Made by a program: the position numbers and the translations under genes. From Cellvibrionales bacterium (GTDB lineage Bacteria; Pseudomonadota; Gammaproteobacteria; Pseudomonadales; UBA7434): a DNA stretch of 26,805 bases. Below the pieces are notes generated by a model, which was not told the DNA's origin, did not search any database, and saw only the letters and a program-made list of their open reading frames with translations. The stretch covers positions 1 through 26,805 of the forward strand of contig JABIQF010000098.1 in NCBI GenBank assembly GCA_018668095.1. Reading direction: 5' to 3'. This document shows positions 1 through 6,544 of this stretch, one piece after another; the first letter of the stretch is position 1, and every line of letters starts with the position of its first letter.

Positions 1-1
1 C

Positions 2-133
2 ATCGCCAGCCTTGCCAACATCCCTTGTGTCCTTATTTATTTATTTTTTATCCCGATCGCTTATTCGCCCATTAAAAATGCGAAAAATAATGAGCATATA
101 AATCATCAATTGCTCGTCAAATCACTTTCATAG
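2..133 (+). CDS. Possible 3' end of a membrane protein (partial, left edge)
   Basis: One + frame is open from the left edge to a TAG at 131-133, giving 43 residues. It starts with a hydrophobic, membrane-like stretch (ANIPCVLIYLFFIPIAY) and ends in a polar tail, as the last transmembrane helix of a transporter or permease would. Another frame is also open for about 108 bases, so chance cannot be excluded in AT-rich DNA. I do not recognise the family. Confidence 0.3.
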   Translation: MASLANIPCVLIYLFFIPIAYSPIKNAKNNEHINHQLLVKSLS

Positions 134-331
134 GACAATTACTGCTGACTAATCGTTCAACTATCGAAAAAATTAATCGCATAAAAAACCATACTGCCGT
201 GGTGCGGCAGTAGTAATTTAAGTAGATAGCGAAAATTAGAGAGCGTTATGAGGTTTGTAGATGAAGATAAAGTTTATTGCTAAGAGGGGAAAAGCGTAAA
301 AAAATGCGACAGTTAAGACAATGAAATATCG
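134..331. other. Intergenic region downstream of cysE
   Basis: No gene is visible here. Apart from the cysE terminator hairpin at 192-212, the stretch from 213 to 331 is purine-rich on the + strand and contains no convincing reading frame. Confidence 0.6.
183..212 (-). terminator. Likely rho-independent terminator of cysE
   Basis: On the - strand TACTGCCG and CGGCAGTA (192-199 and 205-212) form an 8-bp stem with a 5-nt loop. It is followed after GG by a run of six T residues (positions 188-183). It lies about 120 bp beyond the cysE stop. The short offset before the T run makes it slightly imperfect. Confidence 0.6.
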
Positions 332-1132
332 TTAGCCATCAATGTGTTGATCCATCGATAACGAGGGACTTTCTTCTACAGGGCGCCCCACCACTTTTGC
401 AGGCACGCCAGCAACGGTTACATGAGGTGGCACGGACTCAAGCACCACACTGCCCGCCCCTACTTTAGCGCCATCACCCACCGTAATATCGCCCAGTATT
501 TTGGCGCCAGAGCTAATTAATACACCCTCGCCAATTTTAGGATGCCGCTTACCCACGCCGTTACCCGTTCCACCCAACGTCACGCCATGAAGTAAGGATA
601 CGTTATTCCCTACGACGGCAGTTTCGCCAATGACCAATCCAGTGGCATGGTCAACCATAAGGCCTCGACCCAATTGAGCCGCCGGGTGAATATCGACATC
701 ACATAAAACACTAACACTGTGCTGAATATAGCGCGCCATCGATTGACGCTGACTGGCCCACAAATGATGCGCAAAACGCTGCGCTTGAATGGCTAAATAG
801 CCTTTAAAAAATAAGAATGGACGGCAATAATTATCACAGGCAGGGTCGCGTTCAAAATAGGCATCGATATCAGCTAATGCGGTATCAGCCAAACTGGGTT
901 CGGCTTGTAACACCTCAACAAAAAGCGCATTTAACATTTGCTCTGATACAGTTTCACTACCTAACTCTGCAGCAACGTGGAACGCTAACGCAGACTCAAA
1001 GCTCTCATGATTAACGACATGGTTATGATAATAACTCGTCAGCATTAATTCATTACTGGCCAAACTTATCGCTTGGCTATGCATTTTTGGCCATATGGAC
1101 TGCAAATTTTTCACTGACTCACTACCTTTCAC
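332..1132 (-). CDS. cysE: Serine O-acetyltransferase CysE
   Basis: Transfers acetyl from acetyl-CoA to L-serine to make O-acetylserine, the first committed step of cysteine synthesis in the cytoplasm. The 266-residue protein has the family's N-terminal helical domain (about 1-140) and a C-terminal left-handed beta-helix of hexapeptide repeats. The catalytic Asp/His pair lies in VDIHPAA (D147) and DHATG (H162), and RHPKI is present (H197). The start is GTG at 1132; a second GTG at 1114 aligns nearly as well with E. coli CysE, so the exact start is uncertain. The protein stops at MDQHIDG and lacks the roughly 10-residue tail of E. coli CysE ending in Ile that docks into CysK. A terminator lies downstream; no cys genes are adjacent. 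Confidence 0.96.
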   Translation of the reverse strand: MKGSESVKNLQSIWPKMHSQAISLASNELMLTSYYHNHVVNHESFESALAFHVAAELGSETVSEQMLNALFVEVLQAEPSLADTALADIDAYFERDPACDNYCRPFLFFKGYLAIQAQRFAHHLWASQRQSMARYIQHSVSVLCDVDIHPAAQLGRGLMVDHATGLVIGETAVVGNNVSLLHGVTLGGTGNGVGKRHPKIGEGVLISSGAKILGDITVGDGAKVGAGSVVLESVPPHVTVAGVPAKVVGRPVEESPSLSMDQHIDG

Positions 1133-1189
1133 TTCATTTAATCATGCTTTTGGCTAACGCTTTTAATCTATTTTCAATGAAAGCCAACG

Positions 1190-1918
1190 CTAACAAGCAA
1201 TGTATCGGGTAAAAATTTCATCAAAATGGGCCAACACTGTATCACGCAAACGCATATCGGTTTCTTGCTCCAATAAACGATAGAGCGTTTCAGCTGTCAG
1301 CAACCGACGAAAATGTTCGGCAGTAGGTCGATGACTCAAATGCCATCGCTCGGCAGCAATACCCTGAGAAACGCCACCCTGATAAGGCCGATAAAAACCT
1401 TGCGCACTTGCCGACTCAATACGCGAATCTAACCAGTTATGCAGAGGTTCAAATACGCCGCCTTGATTAACCTCATCATCGACCAGTTGCACAGCATAAT
1501 CGGATGCTACTGCCGCACGATCATACACATCAATATCGGTTCCCCAGTGATGGCGAGAGCCACCCGGCAGAGCTGACCAACGCAGTATGGCGAAAACTAA
1601 TGATTTATCATCTAATTTTCTAACATCCAAAATTTGCCCGTTGGCATCAAATACCGCTCGCTTACCGCTCGCCTTTTCATTCCAAATAAGTAACTGCCGC
1701 TCAAAGCTACGATAGGCGCTAACGACTGCCAGATCAAACCCTTCATTAATAGACGCTTGTTGCAGAGCGCTCCAATCATCGACAATATCTCGATGCAAAA
1801 AATGCGGAGGTACAGACACTAGCGCACAGTCCTGTTGAGCTGACAGCTTGTCTCCTTTTGAGACAAGCTGCTCTTCTTTTCCAACAAGTTGCGCTAAAGA
1901 TATCAAAAAAAACTCCAT
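1190..1918 (-). CDS. M15-family (VanY-like) D-Ala-D-Ala carboxypeptidase
   Basis: A 242-residue zinc peptidase of the VanY/M15B type, expected to trim D-alanine from peptidoglycan stem peptides or their precursors. The zinc/active-site signature is visible: SRHHWGTDID gives the SxHxxGxxxD motif (H123, D130) and ERWH gives the ExxH catalytic Glu and third ligand (E190, H193). There is no clear signal peptide: the N-terminus (MEFFLISLAQLVG) is only briefly hydrophobic and is followed by charged residues, so the protein may be cytoplasmic. It is on the same strand as cysE, 57 bp upstream of it, but a shared function is not evident. Family assignment is firm; exact substrate (D,D- or L,D-peptide) is not visible. 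Confidence 0.88.
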   Translation of the reverse strand: MEFFLISLAQLVGKEEQLVSKGDKLSAQQDCALVSVPPHFLHRDIVDDWSALQQASINEGFDLAVVSAYRSFERQLLIWNEKASGKRAVFDANGQILDVRKLDDKSLVFAILRWSALPGGSRHHWGTDIDVYDRAAVASDYAVQLVDDEVNQGGVFEPLHNWLDSRIESASAQGFYRPYQGGVSQGIAAERWHLSHRPTAEHFRRLLTAETLYRLLEQETDMRLRDTVLAHFDEIFTRYIAC

Positions 1919-2056
1919 TCATTACAATAGTGAGCACACAAGATCAGCTGCTAAGTTGATCATAAGCCAAGCCCTAGTAAAAAGAAAAGCCACAGGCGTA
2001 ATGAATAGCGTTTCTTTTAAGCATCCGTTAGGCTGAGTGAAAAGGTATAATTCGTT

Positions 2057-2070
2057 TTGATTCAAATCAA
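2057..2070 (+). promoter_or_regulatory. FNR/Anr-type box upstream of the Rieske gene
   Basis: TTGATTCAAATCAA matches the FNR/Anr consensus TTGAT-N4-ATCAA at every fixed position. Its centre (2063.5) lies about 91 bp upstream of the preferred ATG of the Rieske gene. That leaves room for a start of transcription near 2100-2105, with the box near -40 as in class II FNR-activated promoters. A weak -10-like TATTCG lies at 2088-2093. The divergent peptidase gene begins 140 bp away and is a less likely target. Confidence 0.6.
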
Positions 2071-2154
2071 CTGAGCTTTAGAACGACTATTCGTCAATCG
2101 AACTTGACCACTAACGCCATCAACACCACCACTAATAAAGAGATTCGCAAAGTA

Positions 2155-2487
2155 ATGACACGTTTATGCCATGTAAATGATATTGATGAAGGCGCCTCAA
2201 AGGGCTTTGAGATCGGTGACAAAAAGCTATTCGCCGTCAAAAAAGACGCCGTTATCTATGTTTATGAAAATCGCTGCCCTCACCTTGGCATTGAGCTTGA
2301 GTGGCTTGAAAATCAATTTCTCGACTCCGAAGGCGCATTAATTCAATGCTCCACGCATGGCGCGTTATTTCTAATAGAAGACGGTAACTGTATCTCAGGC
2401 CCCTGTGCCGGCCAACAACTCAGGCAAATTGATACCGTCATTCAGACCGACGAGGTCTACCTTAAAAGCAATGCTGTGGCGAATTAA
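2155..2487 (+). CDS. Small Rieske [2Fe-2S] ferredoxin-like protein
   Basis: A stand-alone Rieske domain of 110 residues from the ATG at 2155; a TTG at 2104 would add 17 poorly conserved, Thr/Asn-rich residues and is less likely. The cluster ligands are visible as CPH and CSTH (C41, H43, C65, H68 counting from the ATG), each in the normal Rieske context. Such small proteins resemble NirD or the ferredoxin components of dioxygenases and carry electrons in the cytoplasm. No partner oxygenase or reductase gene is adjacent, so the acceptor is unknown. The upstream FNR/Anr-type box suggests oxygen-dependent expression (inference). Confidence 0.88.
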   Translation: MTRLCHVNDIDEGASKGFEIGDKKLFAVKKDAVIYVYENRCPHLGIELEWLENQFLDSEGALIQCSTHGALFLIEDGNCISGPCAGQQLRQIDTVIQTDEVYLKSNAVAN

Positions 2488-2810
2488 CACACAAAATTAA
2501 AGCGCTATAGCCTATGCGAATAAAAACTTAGACTTGCTGTCCAATAAAGGCTGTTACCGCTTAGCGCTCAAGAGAGTGATTTAACTATGGATTGCAAACA
2601 GGTTTTCTGATAGATTCGCTGCGCTTATTAACAAGGCATTGACCTATATCGCCTTGTGCAGCAAAAACATTTGAATAAAAGGCCGCTCTTTACTAAAGAA
2701 TGCCAATAATCGCTTACTTTTTAAGCAGCGAAAAAGTGCAAAGCCTTAAAAACAAAGAGCAAAGAATCAACACTTTATAGATCCAGCAAATTGATTAAGA
2801 GACTTTCAAG
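2488..2810. other. Intergenic region upstream of dksA
   Basis: This is 323 bases without a credible gene. It contains an inverted repeat ACAAGGC/GCCTTGT (2631-2637 and 2651-2657) with a 13-nt loop but no T tract. The dksA promoter is presumably here, and I cannot identify a convincing -35/-10 pair; TATAGAT at 2776-2782 is the best -10 candidate. Confidence 0.5.
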
Positions 2811-3257
2811 ATGCCTCGCAAGAAAAAAAGTAATACCAGTGAAAGCTTCCAGAATTTTACGTCTTATAAGCCTAAAAAAGGCGAAGACTATATGGGCGAA
2901 ACGCAAAAAGATCATTTCAGATCTATTTTGCAAAACTGGAAAGCGCAGCTTATGGAAGAAGTTGATCGTACCGTCACTCATATGAAGGACGAAGCGGCTA
3001 ACTTTCCAGATCCTGCTGATCGCGCTACACAAGAAGAAGAATTCAGCCTTGAGTTACGCGCTCGTGATCGCGAACGTAAACTGATTAGAAAAATCGACAT
3101 TACAATGGACCTCATCGATGCTGATGACTACGGATTTTGTAATGCCTGCGGTATTGAAATCGGCATTAAACGCTTAGAAGCTCGACCGACTGCCACCTTG
3201 TGTATCGACTGTAAAACACTTGATGAAATCAAAGAAAAGCAACAGCTCGGCAGCTAG
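2811..3257 (+). CDS. dksA: RNA polymerase-binding transcription factor DksA
   Basis: DksA binds the RNA polymerase secondary channel and works with ppGpp to repress rRNA/ribosomal promoters and activate amino-acid promoters. The 148-residue protein is close to the 151 residues of E. coli DksA. The coiled-coil tip FPDPADRA carries the two functional aspartates (D67, D70; E. coli D71, D74). The C-terminal four-Cys zinc finger is complete (C110, C113, C131, C134 in CNAC and CIDC), followed by the typical EIKEKQ end. The N-terminus is basic and unlike E. coli, as is common. gluQ follows 33 bp downstream, a conserved pairing, so they are probably cotranscribed. Confidence 0.97.
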   Translation: MPRKKKSNTSESFQNFTSYKPKKGEDYMGETQKDHFRSILQNWKAQLMEEVDRTVTHMKDEAANFPDPADRATQEEEFSLELRARDRERKLIRKIDITMDLIDADDYGFCNACGIEIGIKRLEARPTATLCIDCKTLDEIKEKQQLGS

Positions 3258-3290
3258 ACCATTAACCATGCCCAATAACTGCGACCTATC

Positions 3291-4187
3291 GTGACAGATC
3301 ACATAGGTCGATTTGCTCCATCTCCCTCCGGTCCACTCCACAGCGGTTCACTTTTAGCCGCAGTCGCCAGCTATGTTGATGCTAAAGCACATAAGGGGCA
3401 ATGGTTACTGCGTATTGAAGATGTTGATCGACATCGTACCGTCAAAGGTTCTCGCGATCGTATCTTAAAAAGTCTGGAGCACCACGGCCTCCATTGGGAC
3501 GGCACCATTGAACTTCAAACCAACAATGATGATCGCTATGAAGCGGCTTTAGAGCAATTACATCAGCAACAAAAGGTATTTTTTTGCCAGTGCAGCCGAA
3601 CAGCATTGAAACAAACGCCGGGGCCTTATCCTGGGACTTGCCGAACAAAAAAAACGAGTCGCTACATTGCAGCCACTCGTCATCAACCGGCCAGTCACAC
3701 GCTTAGATTTGAATGCGGTGAAGATACCATCGATTTCACTGACCGCATCCTTGGCAAACAGTCGTTCGAGTTAGCGCAACTGGGAGACTTTATTTTACGC
3801 CGCCGAGATTCTCTATTCGCCTACCAGCTCGCCGTTGTAATTGATGACGCAGAACAAAGTGTTACCAGTGTTGTTCGTGGTGCCGACTTATTAAGCTCCA
3901 CACCTTGGCAAATTGCTTTACAACAAGCCCTCAATTTACCTGCAATGAACTATGCACACCTGCCCCTTATAACCCATGCTAATAACGGCCAAAAATTAAG
4001 TAAACAAACGGGCGCTCTAGCCATTAATAATAGCCATGCAGCGAATAACATTTATATCGCTTTGACCCAGCTAGGACAGCAATTACCTGAGCAAGCTCAA
4101 AGACTTAGCGTAGAACAATTACTGATATGGGCTATTGATCACTGGCAAATTAATCGGATTCCAAAAACCGCATTAATCGCCAGCTAG
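3291..4187 (+). CDS. gluQ: Glutamyl-Q tRNA(Asp) synthetase GluQ
   Basis: This truncated class I glutamyl-tRNA synthetase paralogue lacks an anticodon-binding domain. It attaches glutamate to queuosine-34 of tRNA(Asp). The 298 residues contain only the catalytic domain: the HIGH-like segment GPLHSGS (14-20), the KMSKS-like KLSKQTG (235-241), and the zinc site CQC-x11-Y-x3-C (C99, C101, Y113, C117). The start is GTG at 3291. An 8-codon ATG...TGA frame at 3268-3294 overlaps that GTG by its stop, which could permit translational coupling but may be chance. Location directly after dksA is conserved in many gammaproteobacteria and supports the call. Confidence 0.95.
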   Translation: MTDHIGRFAPSPSGPLHSGSLLAAVASYVDAKAHKGQWLLRIEDVDRHRTVKGSRDRILKSLEHHGLHWDGTIELQTNNDDRYEAALEQLHQQQKVFFCQCSRTALKQTPGPYPGTCRTKKTSRYIAATRHQPASHTLRFECGEDTIDFTDRILGKQSFELAQLGDFILRRRDSLFAYQLAVVIDDAEQSVTSVVRGADLLSSTPWQIALQQALNLPAMNYAHLPLITHANNGQKLSKQTGALAINNSHAANNIYIALTQLGQQLPEQAQRLSVEQLLIWAIDHWQINRIPKTALIAS

Positions 4188-4221
4188 CCCATCGCAAGCA
4201 AAAGTCATAAAAGGCTTTAAT

Positions 4222-4244
4222 ATCAAGCGGTTTGATGCTTTTTT
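4222..4244 (+). terminator. Weak rho-independent terminator after gluQ
   Basis: ATCAA (4222-4226) and TTGAT (4232-4236) form a short A/T-rich stem, followed by GC and six T residues (4239-4244). The T tract is good but the stem is weak, so termination of the dksA-gluQ transcript here is only plausible. Confidence 0.35.
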
Positions 4245-4324
4245 AGGCAATTAATGTCGATCTAAAAACACCTCATCAGAGCAATTATTCGCCAATTTAG
4301 CGGTGACAAATATTCGCAATTTAC

Positions 4325-4340
4325 GTTACAAACGGTTACA
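4325..4340 (+). promoter_or_regulatory. Two GTTACA repeats upstream of the cbrB-like gene
   Basis: GTTACA occurs at 4325-4330 and 4335-4340, exactly one helical turn apart, about 80-90 bp before the ATG of the cbrB-like regulator. The same GTTAC core is arrayed downstream of that gene in front of the sigma-54 promoter (6050-6196), so this may be an autoregulatory binding site. The function is inferred from motif sharing only. Confidence 0.35.
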
Positions 4341-4417
4341 GTGCACCCCAGATTAGAGACAGCAAATCATTCTATGCCTAATACATCGTTATCCAATCAA
4401 CACTTAAGTGTCGCATT

Positions 4418-5902
4418 ATGAGAAACGTCCTCATTATTGAAGGCGGTGCAGCTATTGAATCGTCCTTAGCATCTACATTTGAGCAACTCAATTGCACCCC
4501 CACTTACGTTGCCAATATTGCTCAAGCAAAGCGCCTTGGTTTTAACGGCTTTCATCTGCTGATTAGCGATTTAGTATTAGAGGACGGTCTCGGTGTCGAG
4601 CTCGTCAGCCAACAACATAGCTGCCCTGTCATCATTCTGTCCAAGACCAAAGACAGCGCATCGATTATTGAAGCCATGCGAGCCGGCATAGCCGACTTTA
4701 TTGTTTCTCCTTTTATCGATAGTGAATTTAATCTTGCAATAGAACGCGTATTTAAAAAATCAGCTGCGCGTAAAAGCCTCGCAGTAACATCGTCATCAAC
4801 TGCAGACGAAAACGCATCATCAGATGAACCCTTAGCCGGTATGATTGGCTCAAGTGCTGCCATGCAAACCGTTTATTCCCGCGTTCGCAAAGCGGCACCC
4901 ACTCGCTCTACTATCCTTATTCGCGGCGAAACGGGTACTGGTAAAGAACTAATTGCACGCGCCATTCATGATGCAAGTGATAGAGCTGAAAACCCATTTA
5001 TTGCCGTTAACTGCGCAGCCATTCCTGATACGCTCATAGAATCTGAACTCTTTGGGCATGAAAAAGGCGCTTTTACTGGTGCCGCCAGCAAGCGCGCAGG
5101 CTTAATCGAAGCAGCCGAAGGCGGCACACTGTTTCTCGATGAAATTGGCGAATTACCTACCGAAGCACAAGCGCGCTTATTGCGTTTTATTCAAGAAAGT
5201 GAAATTCGTCGTATAGGCTCCAATGACGCTCATCGCGTGAATGTCAGACTCGTTGCAGCGACTCACCGCGACCTCAAAAAATTAACGACCTCTGGCGGCT
5301 TTCGCCCCGATTTATACTACCGAATTAACGTCGTCCGTATAGATTTGCCATCCCTCAAGCAGCGCGGAAATGATTTACTTGAAATAGCCGAGTTTTTGCT
5401 CGATAAAGCGGCAGCTCGTCATGAAAAAGCCGGTTTGCATTTATCGCCAGAAGCCATTCAAATGATTAACAATTACCCATGGCCTGGTAACGTGAGAGAA
5501 CTCGAAAACGTTATCGAACGTGCGGCGATTATGTGTGATGGCTTAGAAATTAATGCCGAAACATTGGAAATTGATAGCGACATCAATGACAACCATCGTT
5601 TCAATGCCGACATACTGACACCCTTTACTGGTAACTACCTAGATTTACAACAGCCGACAAATTCAGCTAGCCCTTCATCAGGTGGCGTCACTAGCAATCT
5701 CGACTCAGCGCCCGACGCTTCTGAAGAGCTGTCACTAGAAGACTACTTCCAACGATTTGTTCTTGAAAATCAAGAACATATGAATGAAACTGAACTGGCG
5801 AAAAAACTCGGCATTAGTCGTAAATGCCTATGGGAAAGACGTCAACGTTTAGCGATACCGCGTGCCAAAAGCGGCAGTAAATCCTCTGATAACTCACTAT
5901 AG
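4418..5902 (+). CDS. cbrB: CbrB-like sigma-54-dependent response regulator (no adjacent kinase)
   Basis: A 494-residue NtrC-family activator, close in size to Pseudomonas CbrB (about 478). Domains: receiver (about 1-115), AAA+ (about 140-375), linker rich in Ser/Thr/Asp, Fis-type helix-turn-helix (about 455-482, [17 protein letters not shown]). The AAA+ core is intact: Walker A GETGTGKE (170-177), the sigma-54 contact loop GAFTGA (217-222), Walker B with D241-E242. The receiver is degenerate: the acidic pocket reads IIEGG (only E8), D51 is kept, but the conserved Lys of the KPF motif is Ser (S97 in VSPF). The gene sits between gluQ and pcnB, exactly the cbrAB position in Pseudomonas, yet no cbrA is present; the 230-bp gap before it holds no kinase. 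It probably acts on the promoter at 6271. A different NtrC-type regulator at the same position cannot be fully excluded. Confidence 0.8.
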   Translation: MRNVLIIEGGAAIESSLASTFEQLNCTPTYVANIAQAKRLGFNGFHLLISDLVLEDGLGVELVSQQHSCPVIILSKTKDSASIIEAMRAGIADFIVSPFIDSEFNLAIERVFKKSAARKSLAVTSSSTADENASSDEPLAGMIGSSAAMQTVYSRVRKAAPTRSTILIRGETGTGKELIARAIHDASDRAENPFIAVNCAAIPDTLIESELFGHEKGAFTGAASKRAGLIEAAEGGTLFLDEIGELPTEAQARLLRFIQESEIRRIGSNDAHRVNVRLVAATHRDLKKLTTSGGFRPDLYYRINVVRIDLPSLKQRGNDLLEIAEFLLDKAAARHEKAGLHLSPEAIQMINNYPWPGNVRELENVIERAAIMCDGLEINAETLEIDSDINDNHRFNADILTPFTGNYLDLQQPTNSASPSSGGVTSNLDSAPDASEELSLEDYFQRFVLENQEHMNETELAKKLGISRKCLWERRQRLAIPRAKSGSKSSDNSL

Positions 5903-6049
5903 AGCCAACCATTTAGACTCTTTATTCCTCACCCTCTTATGAAGGTCGATATTTGAGGTAATTATTCTCTCCGTCCATCTCGTATCAAACTTCGTCCTAA
6001 ATCATTAGCTCATTTTATCGATATGGCAGCATAATAGCCTCTTCAGCCC
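5903..6049. other. Spacer after cbrB-like gene
   Basis: No gene, hairpin terminator or clear motif is seen in these bases. Transcription from the cbrB-like gene could run on towards the downstream RNA gene. Confidence 0.5.
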
Positions 6050-6196
6050 AATTGTTACCCAACACAAGCAATAATTGTTACCAGATAAAATTAACTGCCC
6101 AGATATTTCACACTCAAAGATATTTTGTTACCAACCACTGCAAAATTTACTAAAACGTAACCTTTAGGTAACACAAAAAAGTGTAAATATGTAACG
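6050..6196 (+). promoter_or_regulatory. Array of GTTAC/GTAAC motifs: putative CbrB enhancer (UAS)
   Basis: TTGTTACC occurs three times in direct orientation (6052-6059, 6075-6082, 6125-6132), the first two inside a 10-bp identical AATTGTTACC. The inverted core GTAAC follows three times (6157-6161, 6168-6172, 6191-6195), the first two 11 bp apart. The array lies about 75-220 bp upstream of a sigma-54 promoter, the usual distance for an NtrC-type enhancer. Published CbrB sites upstream of Pseudomonas crcZ are, as I recall, built from TGTTAC/GTAACA half-sites. Assignment to the neighbouring CbrB-like protein is inference. Confidence 0.6.
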
Positions 6197-6270
6197 TAAA
6201 GCACGCGGCAAAGTATAAATGTTAGACACTTCTTATCCTAAGTCATTGTTTTTATTGGATTGCAAAAACA

Positions 6271-6286
6271 TGGCACACAGCATGCA
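6271..6286 (+). promoter_or_regulatory. Sigma-54 promoter of the CrcZ-like RNA
   Basis: TGGCACACAGCATGCA fits the sigma-54 consensus TGGCACR-N4-TTGCW with correct GG...GC spacing; the only deviation is A for the first T of TTGC. The expected transcription start is near 6297. The sequence is followed directly by the A-rich RNA and preceded by a candidate enhancer array and an enhancer-binding-protein gene. Confidence 0.75.
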
Positions 6287-6296
6287 ATAGTTACAT

Positions 6297-6401
6297 CGCT
6301 AATAACAATAATGAAAAGCAAAAAACAATAACAATAAATAAAAGCAAAATATAAGAATATAAAAAGACAACATGACCTGGATGGGGAGTTTTCTCCCCAT
6401 C
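6297..6401 (+). ncRNA. CrcZ-like Hfq/Crc-sequestering small RNA
   Basis: The predicted transcript starts about 12 nt after the sigma-54 -12 element. It is strongly A-rich and carries AAYAAYAA motifs (the A-rich Hfq/Crc target type) in two overlapping clusters: starting at 6301 and 6304, and at 6324, 6327 and 6330. It ends in a 9-bp perfect hairpin GATGGGGAG/CTCCCCATC (6380-6388 and 6393-6401) with a TTTT loop. The following sequence (GTAATTCTC) is a poor U tract, so the RNA may be longer and may run into pcnB. In Pseudomonas the sponge RNA CrcZ lies at exactly this position, between cbrB and pcnB, and is made from a CbrB/sigma-54 promoter. This one is much shorter than the roughly 400-nt P. 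aeruginosa CrcZ. The role (relief of Hfq-mediated catabolite repression) is inferred from position, promoter and motifs. Confidence 0.65.
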
Positions 6402-6544
6402 GTAATTCTCTCCTCGTTCAGCCTTACCCATCTGTGTGTTAAACTAGCCACTTTAGGTCTGTATTTGCGTGTTAGTGCTAACCATTGCAAGAGCACCCGC
6501 TGTCAACAAATGACACCACTGACCACACACATTTCGGTATATGA
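6402..6544. other. Leader region between the small RNA and pcnB
   Basis: No separate gene is visible. It contains a small inverted repeat GTTAGTGCTAAC just before pcnB and no T-tract terminator, so readthrough from the upstream small RNA into pcnB is possible. Confidence 0.4.

Noticed and set aside
2631..2657. Terminator after the Rieske gene
   Set aside because: The 7-bp inverted repeat has a 13-nt loop and no T tract on either strand.
2775..3032. Overlapping frames on both strands inside dksA
   Set aside because: Shadows of the firmly identified dksA reading frame, with no family features.
6301..6330. Small peptide gene in the A-rich RNA (ATG at 6311)
   Set aside because: The frame closes after six codons and has no ribosome site; the A-rich sequence is better explained as Hfq-type motifs.
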